A stretch of DNA of 64,000 nucleotides from VXNF01 sp965116465. Its GTDB lineage: Bacteria > Actinomycetota > Acidimicrobiia > Acidimicrobiales > CATQHL01. Shown here one piece after another: positions 23,973 to 32,409 of this stretch; position 1 is the stretch's first letter; every line of letters begins with the position of its first letter. Below the pieces are notes generated by a model. It was given only the letters and a program-made list of their open reading frames with translations, was not told the origin of the DNA and made no database searches. The position numbers were made by a program, and so were the translations under genes. Where the stretch lies: contig OZ220687.1 of NCBI GenBank assembly GCA_965116465.1, positions 3,464,286 to 3,528,285 on the forward strand, given 5' to 3'.

Positions 23973-26186
23973 TCACTCCTCGGTCGGGGCGTCCTCCGCC
24001 GGCTCCTCGGCCGGGGCGTCCTCCGCCGGATCCTCCGCCGTGGCCTCTGCCCGCTGCAGGGGCAGCGTGATGATCATCTCGGTGAACTCGCCCGGGGCGG
24101 TGTCCACGCCGATGGTGCCGCCGTGCTCGCGGACGATGTCGTTGGTGATCGCCAGGCCCAGCCCTGTTCCCTGATCGGTGGGCTTCGTCGTGAAGAACGG
24201 GTTGAAGATCTTGTCCACCACGTCGGGAGGGATGCCGTCGCCGTTGTCGCGGATCTTGATCTCCACGCTGTCGGGGGTTCTGCGGCTGGCGGTGCGGACG
24301 GTGGGCATGTAGGACCGGTCCCCGTCCTCCTCCGCCAACCGCTTGCGCTTCTGGTCGGTGGCGTGGCAGCTGTTGCCCACCATGTTGATGAACACCCTGC
24401 CGAGGTCCTGGGGCAGCACGTCGAGCTCGCCCACCTCGGGATCCAGGTCGAACTCCAGGTTCAACTGGAAGTCCGGATCGACGGCGCGGGCGCTGTGGAA
24501 GGCCAGCCTGGCGTGCTCCTCGATGAGCCCGTTGATGTCGGCGAGCCGCCACTCGCCCGTCTCGCGGCTCATCATCAGCATGTCGTGCACGATGGTGTTG
24601 GCGCGGGCGCCGTGCGAGCCGATGCGCTCGAGGTTCTCGGTGAGGTCGGCGGCGATGTCGAGGATGAGTCCCCGCTGCTCGTCGGTCAGGGTGTCCTCGG
24701 CCTCCTCCAGCACCTCCTGGAGCTCCTCGACCAGTTCGGCGGAGACCTCTGAGAAGTTCTTGACGAAGTTGAGCGGATTGCGGATCTCATGCGCGACTCC
24801 GGCCGTCACCTCGCCCAGCGCAGCCAGCTTCTCCCGCATGACGATCTGATCCTGAGCCTTGTGCAGCTCGTCCAGGACCGCCTCCAACTCGTTGTTCTTG
24901 TCCCCGAGCTCCTCGGCGAGCTTCTCGACCAGGTTGAGCCGCTGCACCTCCAGCGCGTGGCGCCGGAAGATCTCCAGGGCGTCGGCCATCTCCGACACCT
25001 CGTCACGACCGCTGATGACGACCTCGTCCTCCAGGTCGCCGTCGGCCATGCGCCGCATGCGGTTCGAGAGCTGGTTGAGCCGGCGCAGCAGCACGCGGCT
25101 GACGAATCCGAGGATGATCGAGAGGCCCACGACCACGCTGACGCCGGCGATCACCAGCAGCAGGATGCGCGAGGTCCCGATCGCATCCGACGAGGCCGCG
25201 GTGGCGTCGTCGGCGTCGCTCTGGGCGTTGCTGATCAACTCCTGCACCCCGGTCGCCAACTCGGCGGCCTGGACGCGGTTCTGGGTGAGCAGCGCGCGCT
25301 GGCGGTCGGCGAGTTCCAGTTGCCGCGTGATGAGGGCGAAGCCGCTGTCCTCGCCGATGCCCAACTCGAACAGGTCGGTCAGGACGGAGACCAGGTAGCC
25401 GCGCTGGGCGATCAGGCCGATCGCGGCCGCGCTGATCTCGATGCGGTCGGTGACCGATTCGAAGCTCTCCTGGAGGGGTTCGATGAGTGCCGCGTTGGAG
25501 ACGCCGAAGGCGCTGGAGAGCAGTTGGATGGCGATGGCCGTGTCGGTCTGCAGGGCCAGCAGGTGGCGGTAGCGGATGACCTCCGCCTCGGTGAAGTGCC
25601 GCTCGCGTGGTACCGGGGGCTCGCCGATCTGCCGGTAGCCGGTCATCTGGAAGAAGAGCTGCTCGTCGAGCGCCGGCAGCAGGATGTCGTCCAGCTTCTG
25701 GCTGATCCCGGCGAGTTCCACGCGCAGGGCCTCGATCTTGTCGGCGAGCGCGAACGAGGTCGGCATCTCGACCTCGATCTGGGCGATGTTGGACTCGAGT
25801 TGACGGGCGCGTGAGCGGATCGCCACGAACAGCGCCGCGTCGATGTCCTGCTGTTCCAGGAGTTCCAACTCCCGGCGGAACTCCTCCTGGGTCTCCACGA
25901 TCCCCGCTGAGACCGCCTCGAGGTCCTCCGGTGTGGCCGCGACCGTCAGGCTCGGGGCTGCGGCAACCAGCTGGCCGCTCAGTTCGGTGACCCGGAAGGC
26001 GGTGACGATCCGCGGCAGGCTCTCCTCGTTGACGCGGTCCTGGGCGCCTTCGATGCTGTTGAACGACAGCCAACTCACGGCGATGGCGGCGATGGTCAGG
26101 GAGACGATGACGCCGATCGCGACGTACATCTGCGTCGAGATGCGGAGCGCGAAGTCCACCAGGCCGCGCAGCCGATCTCTCAGCAT
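23973..26186 (-). CDS. Membrane sensor histidine kinase with large extracytoplasmic helical domain
   Basis: A 737-aa kinase. A first membrane helix (about 20-42) and a second (about 341-361) enclose a roughly 300-residue all-helical extracytoplasmic sensor, followed by HAMP (about 362-412), a coiled coil, the H-box GVAHEIRNPLNFVKNF (His466), and the ATPase with N-box (FINMVGNSCHA), G1 (IRDNGDGIP) and G2 (GTGLGLAI). The acidic tail repeats EDPAEDAPAEEPAEDAPTEE. It follows the ligand-binding lipoprotein gene by 64 bp and has its own RBS (GGAGG, 7 nt before the ATG). The layout recalls TorS-type kinases that sense through a periplasmic binding protein. Its phosphate acceptor may be the receiver-phosphatase of the same operon. 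Confidence 0.88.
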   Translation of the reverse strand: MLRDRLRGLVDFALRISTQMYVAIGVIVSLTIAAIAVSWLSFNSIEGAQDRVNEESLPRIVTAFRVTELSGQLVAAAPSLTVAATPEDLEAVSAGIVETQEEFRRELELLEQQDIDAALFVAIRSRARQLESNIAQIEVEMPTSFALADKIEALRVELAGISQKLDDILLPALDEQLFFQMTGYRQIGEPPVPRERHFTEAEVIRYRHLLALQTDTAIAIQLLSSAFGVSNAALIEPLQESFESVTDRIEISAAAIGLIAQRGYLVSVLTDLFELGIGEDSGFALITRQLELADRQRALLTQNRVQAAELATGVQELISNAQSDADDATAASSDAIGTSRILLLVIAGVSVVVGLSIILGFVSRVLLRRLNQLSNRMRRMADGDLEDEVVISGRDEVSEMADALEIFRRHALEVQRLNLVEKLAEELGDKNNELEAVLDELHKAQDQIVMREKLAALGEVTAGVAHEIRNPLNFVKNFSEVSAELVEELQEVLEEAEDTLTDEQRGLILDIAADLTENLERIGSHGARANTIVHDMLMMSRETGEWRLADINGLIEEHARLAFHSARAVDPDFQLNLEFDLDPEVGELDVLPQDLGRVFINMVGNSCHATDQKRKRLAEEDGDRSYMPTVRTASRRTPDSVEIKIRDNGDGIPPDVVDKIFNPFFTTKPTDQGTGLGLAITNDIVREHGGTIGVDTAPGEFTEMIITLPLQRAEATAEDPAEDAPAEEPAEDAPTEE

Positions 26187-26250
26187 CCGAGGACCTCCCC
26201 GCGAACCGGGACCGCCTGGTGCGCGGGCGCGCTCACGTTCCGGACCGCCC

Positions 26251-27504
26251 TCACATCGAGCCGGTCGCGACGTAGCGGCCGTCGCGGATCACGGTGAGGA
26301 ACACGGTGTCGGAGCCCTGGTTGTCGTTGCCGCCGAAACCGAGTTCGAAACCGTCGATGTCCACCGGCTCACCCCGCAGGATCTCATTGAGGAAGCAGGT
26401 GCGGCTCAGGTTGCGCCCGCAGCGCTCGAGCCCGACGATCGCCATGCGGCCGGCCAGGTAGCCCTCCAGCGAGACGAATCCCGGTACGGCGTCGGGATCG
26501 TGCGCCTCCAGAGCGGCGAGGTACGAGGCCACGACGGGTAGCGAGTCGTCGCTGGGGAAGGGCACGACCTGGGTCACGAACACCCCGTCGCCGAACGGGC
26601 CCAACTCCTCGGCCAGTGCGTTGGCACCGACGAAGGAGATCGTGACGAACGTCCAGTCCTCGCCGATGTAGCGGGCCCAGGCGATCAGCGCGGCGACGGG
26701 TTCGTAGGCGCCGACCAGCACAACGGCGTCGGGATCGCCCAGCCGGAGGTCGAGCAGGGCGGTGCGCACCGCCGTCGTGTTGCGGGGGTACAGCCCGATG
26801 GCCACCGGCTCCATGTCCCGCTTGTCGAGGGCCTGCAGGACCCCGCGGTAGCCGGCACGGCCGAAGGAGTCGTCCTGGAACATGACCGCGATGCGGTCGC
26901 TGCCCTGATCGGCGATCAGCCTGGCGACGATCTCCTCGGTCTCCTGGTAGTAGGAGGCACGCAGGTTGATGATGTTGCGCCAGTTGTCGTCGCGCAGGAA
27001 CTCCGCCCCTGTGAACGGGGCGATGAACGGCACCTCCGCCGCCGCAGCGACCGGGGTGGCCGAGCGTGATGTGGGTGTGCCGACCTCTCCGATCAGGGCG
27101 AACACGCCGTCGGTTTCGATGAGTTGCTGCGTATTGGTGACCGCCGCCTCCGGCTCGTAGGAATCGTCGAGAGAGGTCAGATCCAGCCGCCTGCCATGGA
27201 CCCCGCCGCTCCGGTTGGCCTCGGCGAAGGCGGCTTCGATGCCGAGCCGCATGTTCAGGCCGAGTTCCTGCGCGGGACCGCTGAAAGCGGCGGATTGGCC
27301 GAAGAGGACCGAGTCCTCGAAGATGCCCTGGGTGGCCGACGTCGACACCGGGCCGTCGGGGGTCTCGCCGGCCCCCGCCGGCTGGGTCGTGGTGGTGGGG
27401 GTCTGATCCGGTTGGCTGCCGGTGGTGCAGGCTGCAGCCACCAGCGCCAGCAGGGCGAAGACCCCCAATGCCGAGGGGAACCTCCGCCGCAGCGGTTCGG
27501 TCAT
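26251..27504 (-). CDS. Periplasmic ligand-binding lipoprotein (LivJ-like, type 1)
   Basis: A 417-aa lipoprotein: signal peptide with lipobox VAAAC (Cys about 26), a Thr/Pro-rich linker, then a two-lobed type 1 periplasmic binding fold of the branched-chain amino acid receptor family (VLFGQSAAFSGPAQELGLNM, then ALIGEVGTPTSRSATPVAAA and IAVMFQDDSFGRAGYRGVLQ). No permease or ATPase genes are nearby. Its neighbours are a sensor kinase and partner-switching proteins, so I infer it presents a ligand to the kinase rather than serving transport. Its ATG overlaps the stop of the RsbW-like gene (ATGA). Confidence 0.85.
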   Translation of the reverse strand: MTEPLRRRFPSALGVFALLALVAAACTTGSQPDQTPTTTTQPAGAGETPDGPVSTSATQGIFEDSVLFGQSAAFSGPAQELGLNMRLGIEAAFAEANRSGGVHGRRLDLTSLDDSYEPEAAVTNTQQLIETDGVFALIGEVGTPTSRSATPVAAAAEVPFIAPFTGAEFLRDDNWRNIINLRASYYQETEEIVARLIADQGSDRIAVMFQDDSFGRAGYRGVLQALDKRDMEPVAIGLYPRNTTAVRTALLDLRLGDPDAVVLVGAYEPVAALIAWARYIGEDWTFVTISFVGANALAEELGPFGDGVFVTQVVPFPSDDSLPVVASYLAALEAHDPDAVPGFVSLEGYLAGRMAIVGLERCGRNLSRTCFLNEILRGEPVDIDGFELGFGGNDNQGSDTVFLTVIRDGRYVATGSM

Positions 27505-27926
27505 TCCGTCTGCCGCGTGACCAGGGTCAGATGGTTCCGTTCCCCATCCCAGCGGTAGCTCAGATCGTCGGTCAGGGTGCGCACCAGATGGATCCCGAGC
27601 CCGCCGATGGCCCGATCCTCCAAGGCCGCGTTCACGTCGGGTTGGGGAGCATCGTTCAGCGGGTCGAAGGCGGCGCCGTTGTCGGAGATCTCGACGGTGA
27701 CCTTCTCGGCGTCGGTGGTGATGATGATCTGCACGCTCTCGGCGCCGCCGTAGGTCATGGCGTTCAGTGCCAGTTCCTCGATGATGAGATGCAGCTTGAA
27801 AGCGAGATCGTCGGCGCAGCGCTCGAGCCGACCGAACTCCTCGAGTGACGCCTCGATGTGCCGGAGGGCGTCATCGACGGATTCATGCTGCGCGGCGCCG
27901 ACCTCCAGTCGGAATTGCGTGCTCAA
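27501..27926 (-). CDS. RsbW-like anti-sigma/serine kinase (GHKL ATPase)
   Basis: A 141-aa GHKL ATPase with N-box IIEELALNAMTYG, G1 EISDNGAAFDP and G2 GGLGIHLVRTL. Such kinases bind and inhibit a sigma factor or phosphorylate a STAS antagonist. The start is a TTG whose TGA overlap (TTGA) joins it to the receiver-phosphatase gene. It forms a partner-switching set with the STAS protein (29165-29503) and the PP2C phosphatase (27923-29092). The target sigma factor is not in this window for certain. Confidence 0.85.
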   Translation of the reverse strand: MSTQFRLEVGAAQHESVDDALRHIEASLEEFGRLERCADDLAFKLHLIIEELALNAMTYGGAESVQIIITTDAEKVTVEISDNGAAFDPLNDAPQPDVNAALEDRAIGGLGIHLVRTLTDDLSYRWDGERNHLTLVTRQTE

Positions 27927-29092
27927 CTCTCCGGCTCGCTTCGGTGGAGCGTCAGGCAGGTGATGTCGTCGGACTGGGGGGTCTCGCCGGCGAAGGTGTG
28001 GACCGCCTTGAAGACGGCCATGGTCGTCTCCTCGGCGTCGCTCGGCGGGCTCTCGGCGAAGATCGCCGCCAGCCGCTCCATCCCGAACTCCTCGGCCGTG
28101 ACGTTCATCGCCTCGCTGACGCCGTCGGTGTAGAGGAACAGTGTGTCGCCCGGCCCGACGTTGACCGTGTTGTGGGAGAACTCGACACCGGGCATGACCC
28201 CGAGGATGATCCCGCCGGTACGCGGGAGCAACGACGAGCTCCCGTCCGGCCGGACCAGGAGCGGTTCGTTGTGCCCGCCGTTGGCGTAGGTGAAGTCCCC
28301 GGTGGCGGGGTCGAAGATCCCGTAGAGCAGCGTGACGAACATCTCGGTGTCGTTCGTCTCGCGCAGGAGTTCGTTGACCTCCCGCAGGACATCGCCGGGG
28401 TTGTCACAGCCGATGGAGGCGCCCTTCAGCAGGGTGCGGCTGGACATCATGAAAAGGGCCGCGGGCACACCCTTGTCGGAGACGTCGGCGATGCAGAGCC
28501 CGATGCGGTCGTTCTCGAGGTTGATGACGTCGTAGAAGTCGCCGCCGACGTTTCGGGCCGGTTCCATGTGGGCGAACACCTCGTAGTCGTCCTTGCGCGG
28601 GAACCGCGTCGGGAGGATCGACTTCTGCATCTTGTTGGCGACGTCGAGTTCCTTCTGGAGCGAGACCAACTGATCGCGTGAGGCGAGTGCGGCGCGCCAT
28701 TCGGTGAGGTGGGCGAGGGTCCGTTCGATCGTGATCCGCAGGTCGGCGAAGTCGAGGGGTTTTGTGACGAAGTCGAACGCGCCGCGGTTCATGGCCGTGC
28801 GGATGTTCTTCATGTCCCCGTAGGCCGAGACGATCACCGACTTGATGTTGGGGTCGACGGTGGGGATCTGCTCCAGGAGCGTGAGCCCGTCCATCTGCGG
28901 CATGTTGATGTCCGAGAGGACCATGTCGATGTCGTCGTCCTCGTTCAGCTTCTCGAGGGCCTCGATGCCGTTGTGGGCGAAGACGAAGCTGTAGCGCCCG
29001 GAGCGGATGTCGCGGCGCATCCGCTGCAGCATGAGCGGCTCCAGGTCGACCTCGTCGTCCACGACGAGGATCTTGTATGTCGCTTCGGCCAT
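27923..29092 (-). CDS. Response regulator-PP2C (SpoIIE-type) phosphatase
   Basis: A 389-aa protein. Residues 1-125 are a receiver domain: acidic pair VVDDE, phosphoacceptor Asp in MVLSDINMPQMDG, Thr/Ser in VIVSAYG and Lys in FVTKPLDF. A helical linker (about 130-165, EWRAALASRDQLVSLQKELD) leads to a SpoIIE/RsbU phosphatase domain with NVGGDFYDVINLEND, IADVSDKGVPAALFM, GGHNEPLL and SDDITCLTL metal residues. It should dephosphorylate the STAS protein when its receiver is phosphorylated, probably by the operon's histidine kinase. Confidence 0.92.
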   Translation of the reverse strand: MAEATYKILVVDDEVDLEPLMLQRMRRDIRSGRYSFVFAHNGIEALEKLNEDDDIDMVLSDINMPQMDGLTLLEQIPTVDPNIKSVIVSAYGDMKNIRTAMNRGAFDFVTKPLDFADLRITIERTLAHLTEWRAALASRDQLVSLQKELDVANKMQKSILPTRFPRKDDYEVFAHMEPARNVGGDFYDVINLENDRIGLCIADVSDKGVPAALFMMSSRTLLKGASIGCDNPGDVLREVNELLRETNDTEMFVTLLYGIFDPATGDFTYANGGHNEPLLVRPDGSSSLLPRTGGIILGVMPGVEFSHNTVNVGPGDTLFLYTDGVSEAMNVTAEEFGMERLAAIFAESPPSDAEETTMAVFKAVHTFAGETPQSDDITCLTLHRSEPES

Positions 29093-29164
29093 CGCTTTCC
29101 GATCCCTCCCGGCGCGTGGGCTCGGGGTCGGTCCCTGCGTTGTCAGCTCCGGGGCGTACCGCCT

Positions 29165-29503
29165 TCAGTTCCCCTGAGCGGCGAGAGCGGTCTCGGGAGA
29201 ACTGTGGATGGCGATGATCTGGTCGAAACCACTGATGATGAAGAGTTCGTGCACCGACGACGACAGCGAGCAGATCGAGAAACCGACGTCGCGCTGGCGC
29301 AGGTTCTTGGCGCTGAGCAGGATGATGCGCAGTCCGGCGCTGCTGATGTAGTCCAACTCCGCGAGGTTCAGGATGACCGCGCTGTCCTCTGCGCCGATGT
29401 TGGCTTCCAATGCGTCCTGGAAATCGCTGGCATTCGATCCGTCGACCCGGCCCGCGGTATTGATGATCACCGTCGAACCCCGCCGCTCGGAAGTAACTTC
29501 CAT
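29165..29503 (-). CDS. STAS-domain anti-sigma factor antagonist
   Basis: A 112-aa SpoIIAA/RsbV-like protein. The phosphorylatable serine sits in LDYISSAGLRIIL and the fold runs from VIINTAGRVDGSNASDF to AVILNLAELDY. It is the expected substrate of the RsbW-like kinase and the PP2C phosphatase encoded downstream. Three ATGs stand in a row; the one at 29503 has the best distance (8 nt) to AAGGAG. It is the first gene of the minus-strand operon; a TACCCT box at 29580-29585 may be the -10. Confidence 0.88.
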   Translation of the reverse strand: MEVTSERRGSTVIINTAGRVDGSNASDFQDALEANIGAEDSAVILNLAELDYISSAGLRIILLSAKNLRQRDVGFSICSLSSSVHELFIISGFDQIIAIHSSPETALAAQGN

Positions 29504-29705
29504 CATCATTGCTCCTTGTCTGCCGATCTCTTGTCGCCCGATGCGTCGGTCTCGGTCAGGACGCCTCCCCGCCGGGCAAAGGGTAGCGGAATCTGGCGGG
29601 ACTGCCAGTGTCATGCCTCTCGCCGGAGGCGCCGCCCGATAGTCCGCCGGGTTACGTTAGCCCCAATCGAGGCGATCTTCCCGATCGGGCGGGGTGCCCT
29701 CCCGA

Positions 29706-29734
29706 TTGTGCCGCGGGCAGGCGAGGACCATAAT
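29706..29734 (+). promoter_or_regulatory. Promoter of the Rieske/molybdenum hydroxylase unit
   Basis: TTGTGC (29706-29711), a 17-bp spacer and CATAAT (29729-29734) form a sigma-70-type promoter, 56 bp before the Rieske start. It is the best match in the divergent gap and suits the plus-strand unit. Confidence 0.5.
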
Positions 29735-29790
29735 TTCCGTTGCAGCGGTGTCGCCGAGGCCGGGTCGCACTGCCCGAAGGGAGGCGCGGC

Positions 29791-30960
29791 ATGACCGTTC
29801 TGAGCAATGAACTGCGCGAGTCCTTCGCCGCGTCCATCGGCTCGGTGAACGAGTCGTGCCTGCTTCCCCCCGTGATCTACACGTCCGCGGAGTTCTACGA
29901 GTTCGAGCGGCAGGCCGTGTTCCAGCGCGAGTGGCTCTGTGTCGGGCGGGCCGACCAGGTCCCCGAGCCGGGTGACTTCCGCTGCATCACCCTTGCGGGG
30001 GAGCCGCTGATCCTGCTGCGCGACGGCGACGGCGAGATCGGGGTCGTCTCCGCGGTCTGCCAGCACCGCGGCATGGTGCTGGCCGAAGGATCCGGCAACA
30101 CGCGCCGCTTCACCTGCCCCTACCACCACTGGTCCTACGGTCTGGACGGGGCGCTGCTGGGCGCGCCGGCCATGGAGCGCGCCGTCGGTTTCGACAAGGC
30201 CGACCATGGCCTGCCGCGCCTGCGCACCGAACTGTGGCAGGGATTCGTGTTCTGCAATTTCGACGCCGACGCCCGGCCGCTGGCGCCGACCCTGGGAAAG
30301 ATCGACGACATCCTGGAGAACTTCGGCCTTCCGGACACGGTGACCCGCGAGGGCAAGACGCTCCCGAACCTGCCGTGGAACTGGAAGGTCATGATGGAGA
30401 ACTTCAATGACCCCTACCACGCCAGCCGGCTACACGGCCCACTCCAGACGTTCGCCCCGAGCCACCTCAACGACTACCTGCCGTGGGATCCCGACGACGG
30501 GGCCATCGGTCGCATCCAGCACTTCACGGACATCGACGGCTCCTTCAACCCCACCAAGAAGTGCATCCTGCCCGTGTTCGCGAACCTCACCGAAGCGCAG
30601 CGGAGGCGCGGCTCGTTCGTCCTGATCCCGCCGACGCTGTCGCTGGCGATCGTGCCGGACGAGATCGCCTACTTCATCATCAGTCCGGACGGTCCGGGCG
30701 AGATCACCATCCACATCGGCTATTGCTTCGAAGCCTCGGCGCTGGCGGACCCGATGTTCGAGTACCTGTTCGAGCAGGCCGAGCAGGGGGTTGATAATTT
30801 CAACGTGCAGGATGTCTACGCAGACCGCATGGTGCAGAAGGGGTTGAACTCGGTCTTCGCCCCGCGCGGCCGCTATTCCTGGCAGGAGGAAACCTTGGCG
30901 CAGTTCAACCGCTGGCTGGTGGCCCGCTACGAGCAGCACTGGCCGTCGAAGCGCGCATAG
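29791..30960 (+). CDS. Rieske non-heme iron oxygenase, alpha subunit
   Basis: A 389-aa ring-hydroxylating or demethylating oxygenase. The Rieske [2Fe-2S] ligands are Cys90, His92, Cys109 and His112 (CQHRG, then CPYHHW). The mononuclear iron site is the NFNDPYHASRLH motif plus a later acidic residue. No reductase, ferredoxin or beta subunit gene is adjacent, so electrons must come from a shared reductase. It shares an apparent transcription unit with a molybdenum hydroxylase (31006-34796), suggesting a two-step oxidation of one aromatic or quaternary-amine substrate. AAGGGAGG at 29777-29784 fixes the start. Confidence 0.9.
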   Translation: MTVLSNELRESFAASIGSVNESCLLPPVIYTSAEFYEFERQAVFQREWLCVGRADQVPEPGDFRCITLAGEPLILLRDGDGEIGVVSAVCQHRGMVLAEGSGNTRRFTCPYHHWSYGLDGALLGAPAMERAVGFDKADHGLPRLRTELWQGFVFCNFDADARPLAPTLGKIDDILENFGLPDTVTREGKTLPNLPWNWKVMMENFNDPYHASRLHGPLQTFAPSHLNDYLPWDPDDGAIGRIQHFTDIDGSFNPTKKCILPVFANLTEAQRRRGSFVLIPPTLSLAIVPDEIAYFIISPDGPGEITIHIGYCFEASALADPMFEYLFEQAEQGVDNFNVQDVYADRMVQKGLNSVFAPRGRYSWQEETLAQFNRWLVARYEQHWPSKRA

Positions 30961-31005
30961 CGGACCGATCGGGGGACATCGGAGACACGAGGGGAGAGCA
31001 ACGAC

Positions 31006-31887
31006 GTGAAGCCAGCAAGATTCGAATACGTCGCCGTCGGATCGGTTGCCGAGGCCACAGAGGCACTCGCCGCAGCCGAGGACGGCCGGATACTGGCCGG
31101 CGGGCAGAGCCTGGTGCCGCTGATGAACCTGCGCCTGGCGCGTCCGAGCCTGCTCGTCGACGTGAACGGCGTGGGGGCCCTGGCGGACTTCGAGGCCCGC
31201 AACGGCACGCTGCGGTTCGGTGCCATGTGCCGCCATCGCTTCCTGGAGACCGACCCGGCGGTGCGCACGCACGCGCCGATCGTGGCGGAGACGGCCGGGC
31301 TCATCGGCCACGTCGGGATCCGCAACCGGGGCACGCTCGGCGGCAGCATCGCCCACGCCGATCCCGTGGCGGAACTGCCGGCCCTGCTCGTGGCGCTGGG
31401 CGGGCAGGTGGTCGCCAGCAGCACCGACGGTGAGCGGACGATTCCCGCTGCCGAGCTGTTCTCCGGGCCCTTCATGACCAGCCTCGAGCCCGCCGAGATG
31501 CTGACCGCGGTGGAGATTCCCGCACACAGCGACGGGGACGGCGGCGCGTTCTCGGAGTTCGTCCTCCGCCACGGTGACTTCGCCACGGCGGGCGTGGCGG
31601 TCATCCTGCACCGCGACGAGGGCGGGACTTGTGAGTGGCTGCGGGTGGCCGGCTGCGGTCTCGGCCCCACGCCGGTGGACCTGAGTGCGGCGGGGGACTT
31701 CCTGCTGGGGGAGTCCGCCCTGACCGACGGCGGAGCGGACGAACTGGGCAGACGGGTGGCGGCGGCGTCGGATCCCTCCGGCGACGTGCACGGCTCGGCG
31801 GAATACCGCCGCGAGCTCGCCGCCGTGCTCGCCACCGATGCCGTGCGAAGAGCCTGGGGGCGGGCGGGATCGTCCGGCCGCGGCTGA
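31006..31887 (+). CDS. Molybdenum hydroxylase, FAD subunit (CoxM/CutM-like)
   Basis: A 293-aa FAD-binding subunit of the xanthine oxidase family. FAD motifs AGGQSLVPLMNLRLARP and IRNRGTLGGSIAHADPVAE are complete. It passes electrons from the Fe-S subunit to an acceptor. The GTG start follows GGGGAG by 9 nt. It begins 45 bp after the Rieske gene. Confidence 0.92.
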   Translation: MKPARFEYVAVGSVAEATEALAAAEDGRILAGGQSLVPLMNLRLARPSLLVDVNGVGALADFEARNGTLRFGAMCRHRFLETDPAVRTHAPIVAETAGLIGHVGIRNRGTLGGSIAHADPVAELPALLVALGGQVVASSTDGERTIPAAELFSGPFMTSLEPAEMLTAVEIPAHSDGDGGAFSEFVLRHGDFATAGVAVILHRDEGGTCEWLRVAGCGLGPTPVDLSAAGDFLLGESALTDGGADELGRRVAAASDPSGDVHGSAEYRRELAAVLATDAVRRAWGRAGSSGRG

Positions 31888-31918
31888 GCGGGCGCCGATC
31901 ACGACAAGGAGGAATGCC

Positions 31919-31939
31919 ATGAGGAGTGCATCGTCATGA
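31919..31939 (+). CDS. Putative 6-aa coupling ORF before the Fe-S subunit
   Basis: A perfect AAGGAGGA (31906-31913) drives an ATG at 31919 that encodes only MRSASS and stops in a TGA overlapping the ATG of the Fe-S subunit at 31936 (ATGA). The subunit start also has GAGGAG nearby. The mini-ORF probably feeds ribosomes to that start. Confidence 0.3.
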   Translation: MRSASS

Positions 31940-32409
31940 CAGCTGTCAGGTTCTCTCTGAACGGCGAGGCCGCGGAGGTCGACGTCGAGCCGCGCGAGTT
32001 GCTACTCGACACCCTGCGGGACCGCCTCTCCGCCACAGGGGCGCACGCAGCCTGCGAACAGGGCGCCTGCGGCGCCTGCACGGTCCTCGTGAACGGCGCC
32101 AGCGTGCGGTCCTGCCTCATGTTCACCGTGCAGGCCGCCGGCGCCGAGGTGCGCACCATCGAGGGCGTCGGCTCGCCGGGAGCGCTGCATCCGATCCAGC
32201 AGGCGCTGTCGACCCACCACGGCCTGCAGTGCGGCTACTGCACGCCGGGCATGGTCCTCACGGCGCTGGAGATGTTCGAGACCGATCCGCACCCGAGCCG
32301 GGACGAGATCGTGGAGTGGATGTCGGGCAATCTCTGCCGCTGCACCGGCTACATCAACATCGTCAGCGCTCTGGAAGCCCTCGCCGGCGCCACCGAGGCA
32401 CAGTCATGA
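31936..32409 (+). CDS. Molybdenum hydroxylase, [2Fe-2S] subunit (CoxS-like)
   Basis: A 157-aa protein with two [2Fe-2S] clusters: the plant-ferredoxin type (CEQGACGACTVLV and a later Cys) and the helical type (CGYCTPGM, then CRCTGY). It links the molybdenum centre to the FAD subunit. Its stop overlaps the start of the large subunit (ATGA). Confidence 0.94.
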   Translation: MTAVRFSLNGEAAEVDVEPRELLLDTLRDRLSATGAHAACEQGACGACTVLVNGASVRSCLMFTVQAAGAEVRTIEGVGSPGALHPIQQALSTHHGLQCGYCTPGMVLTALEMFETDPHPSRDEIVEWMSGNLCRCTGYINIVSALEALAGATEAQS

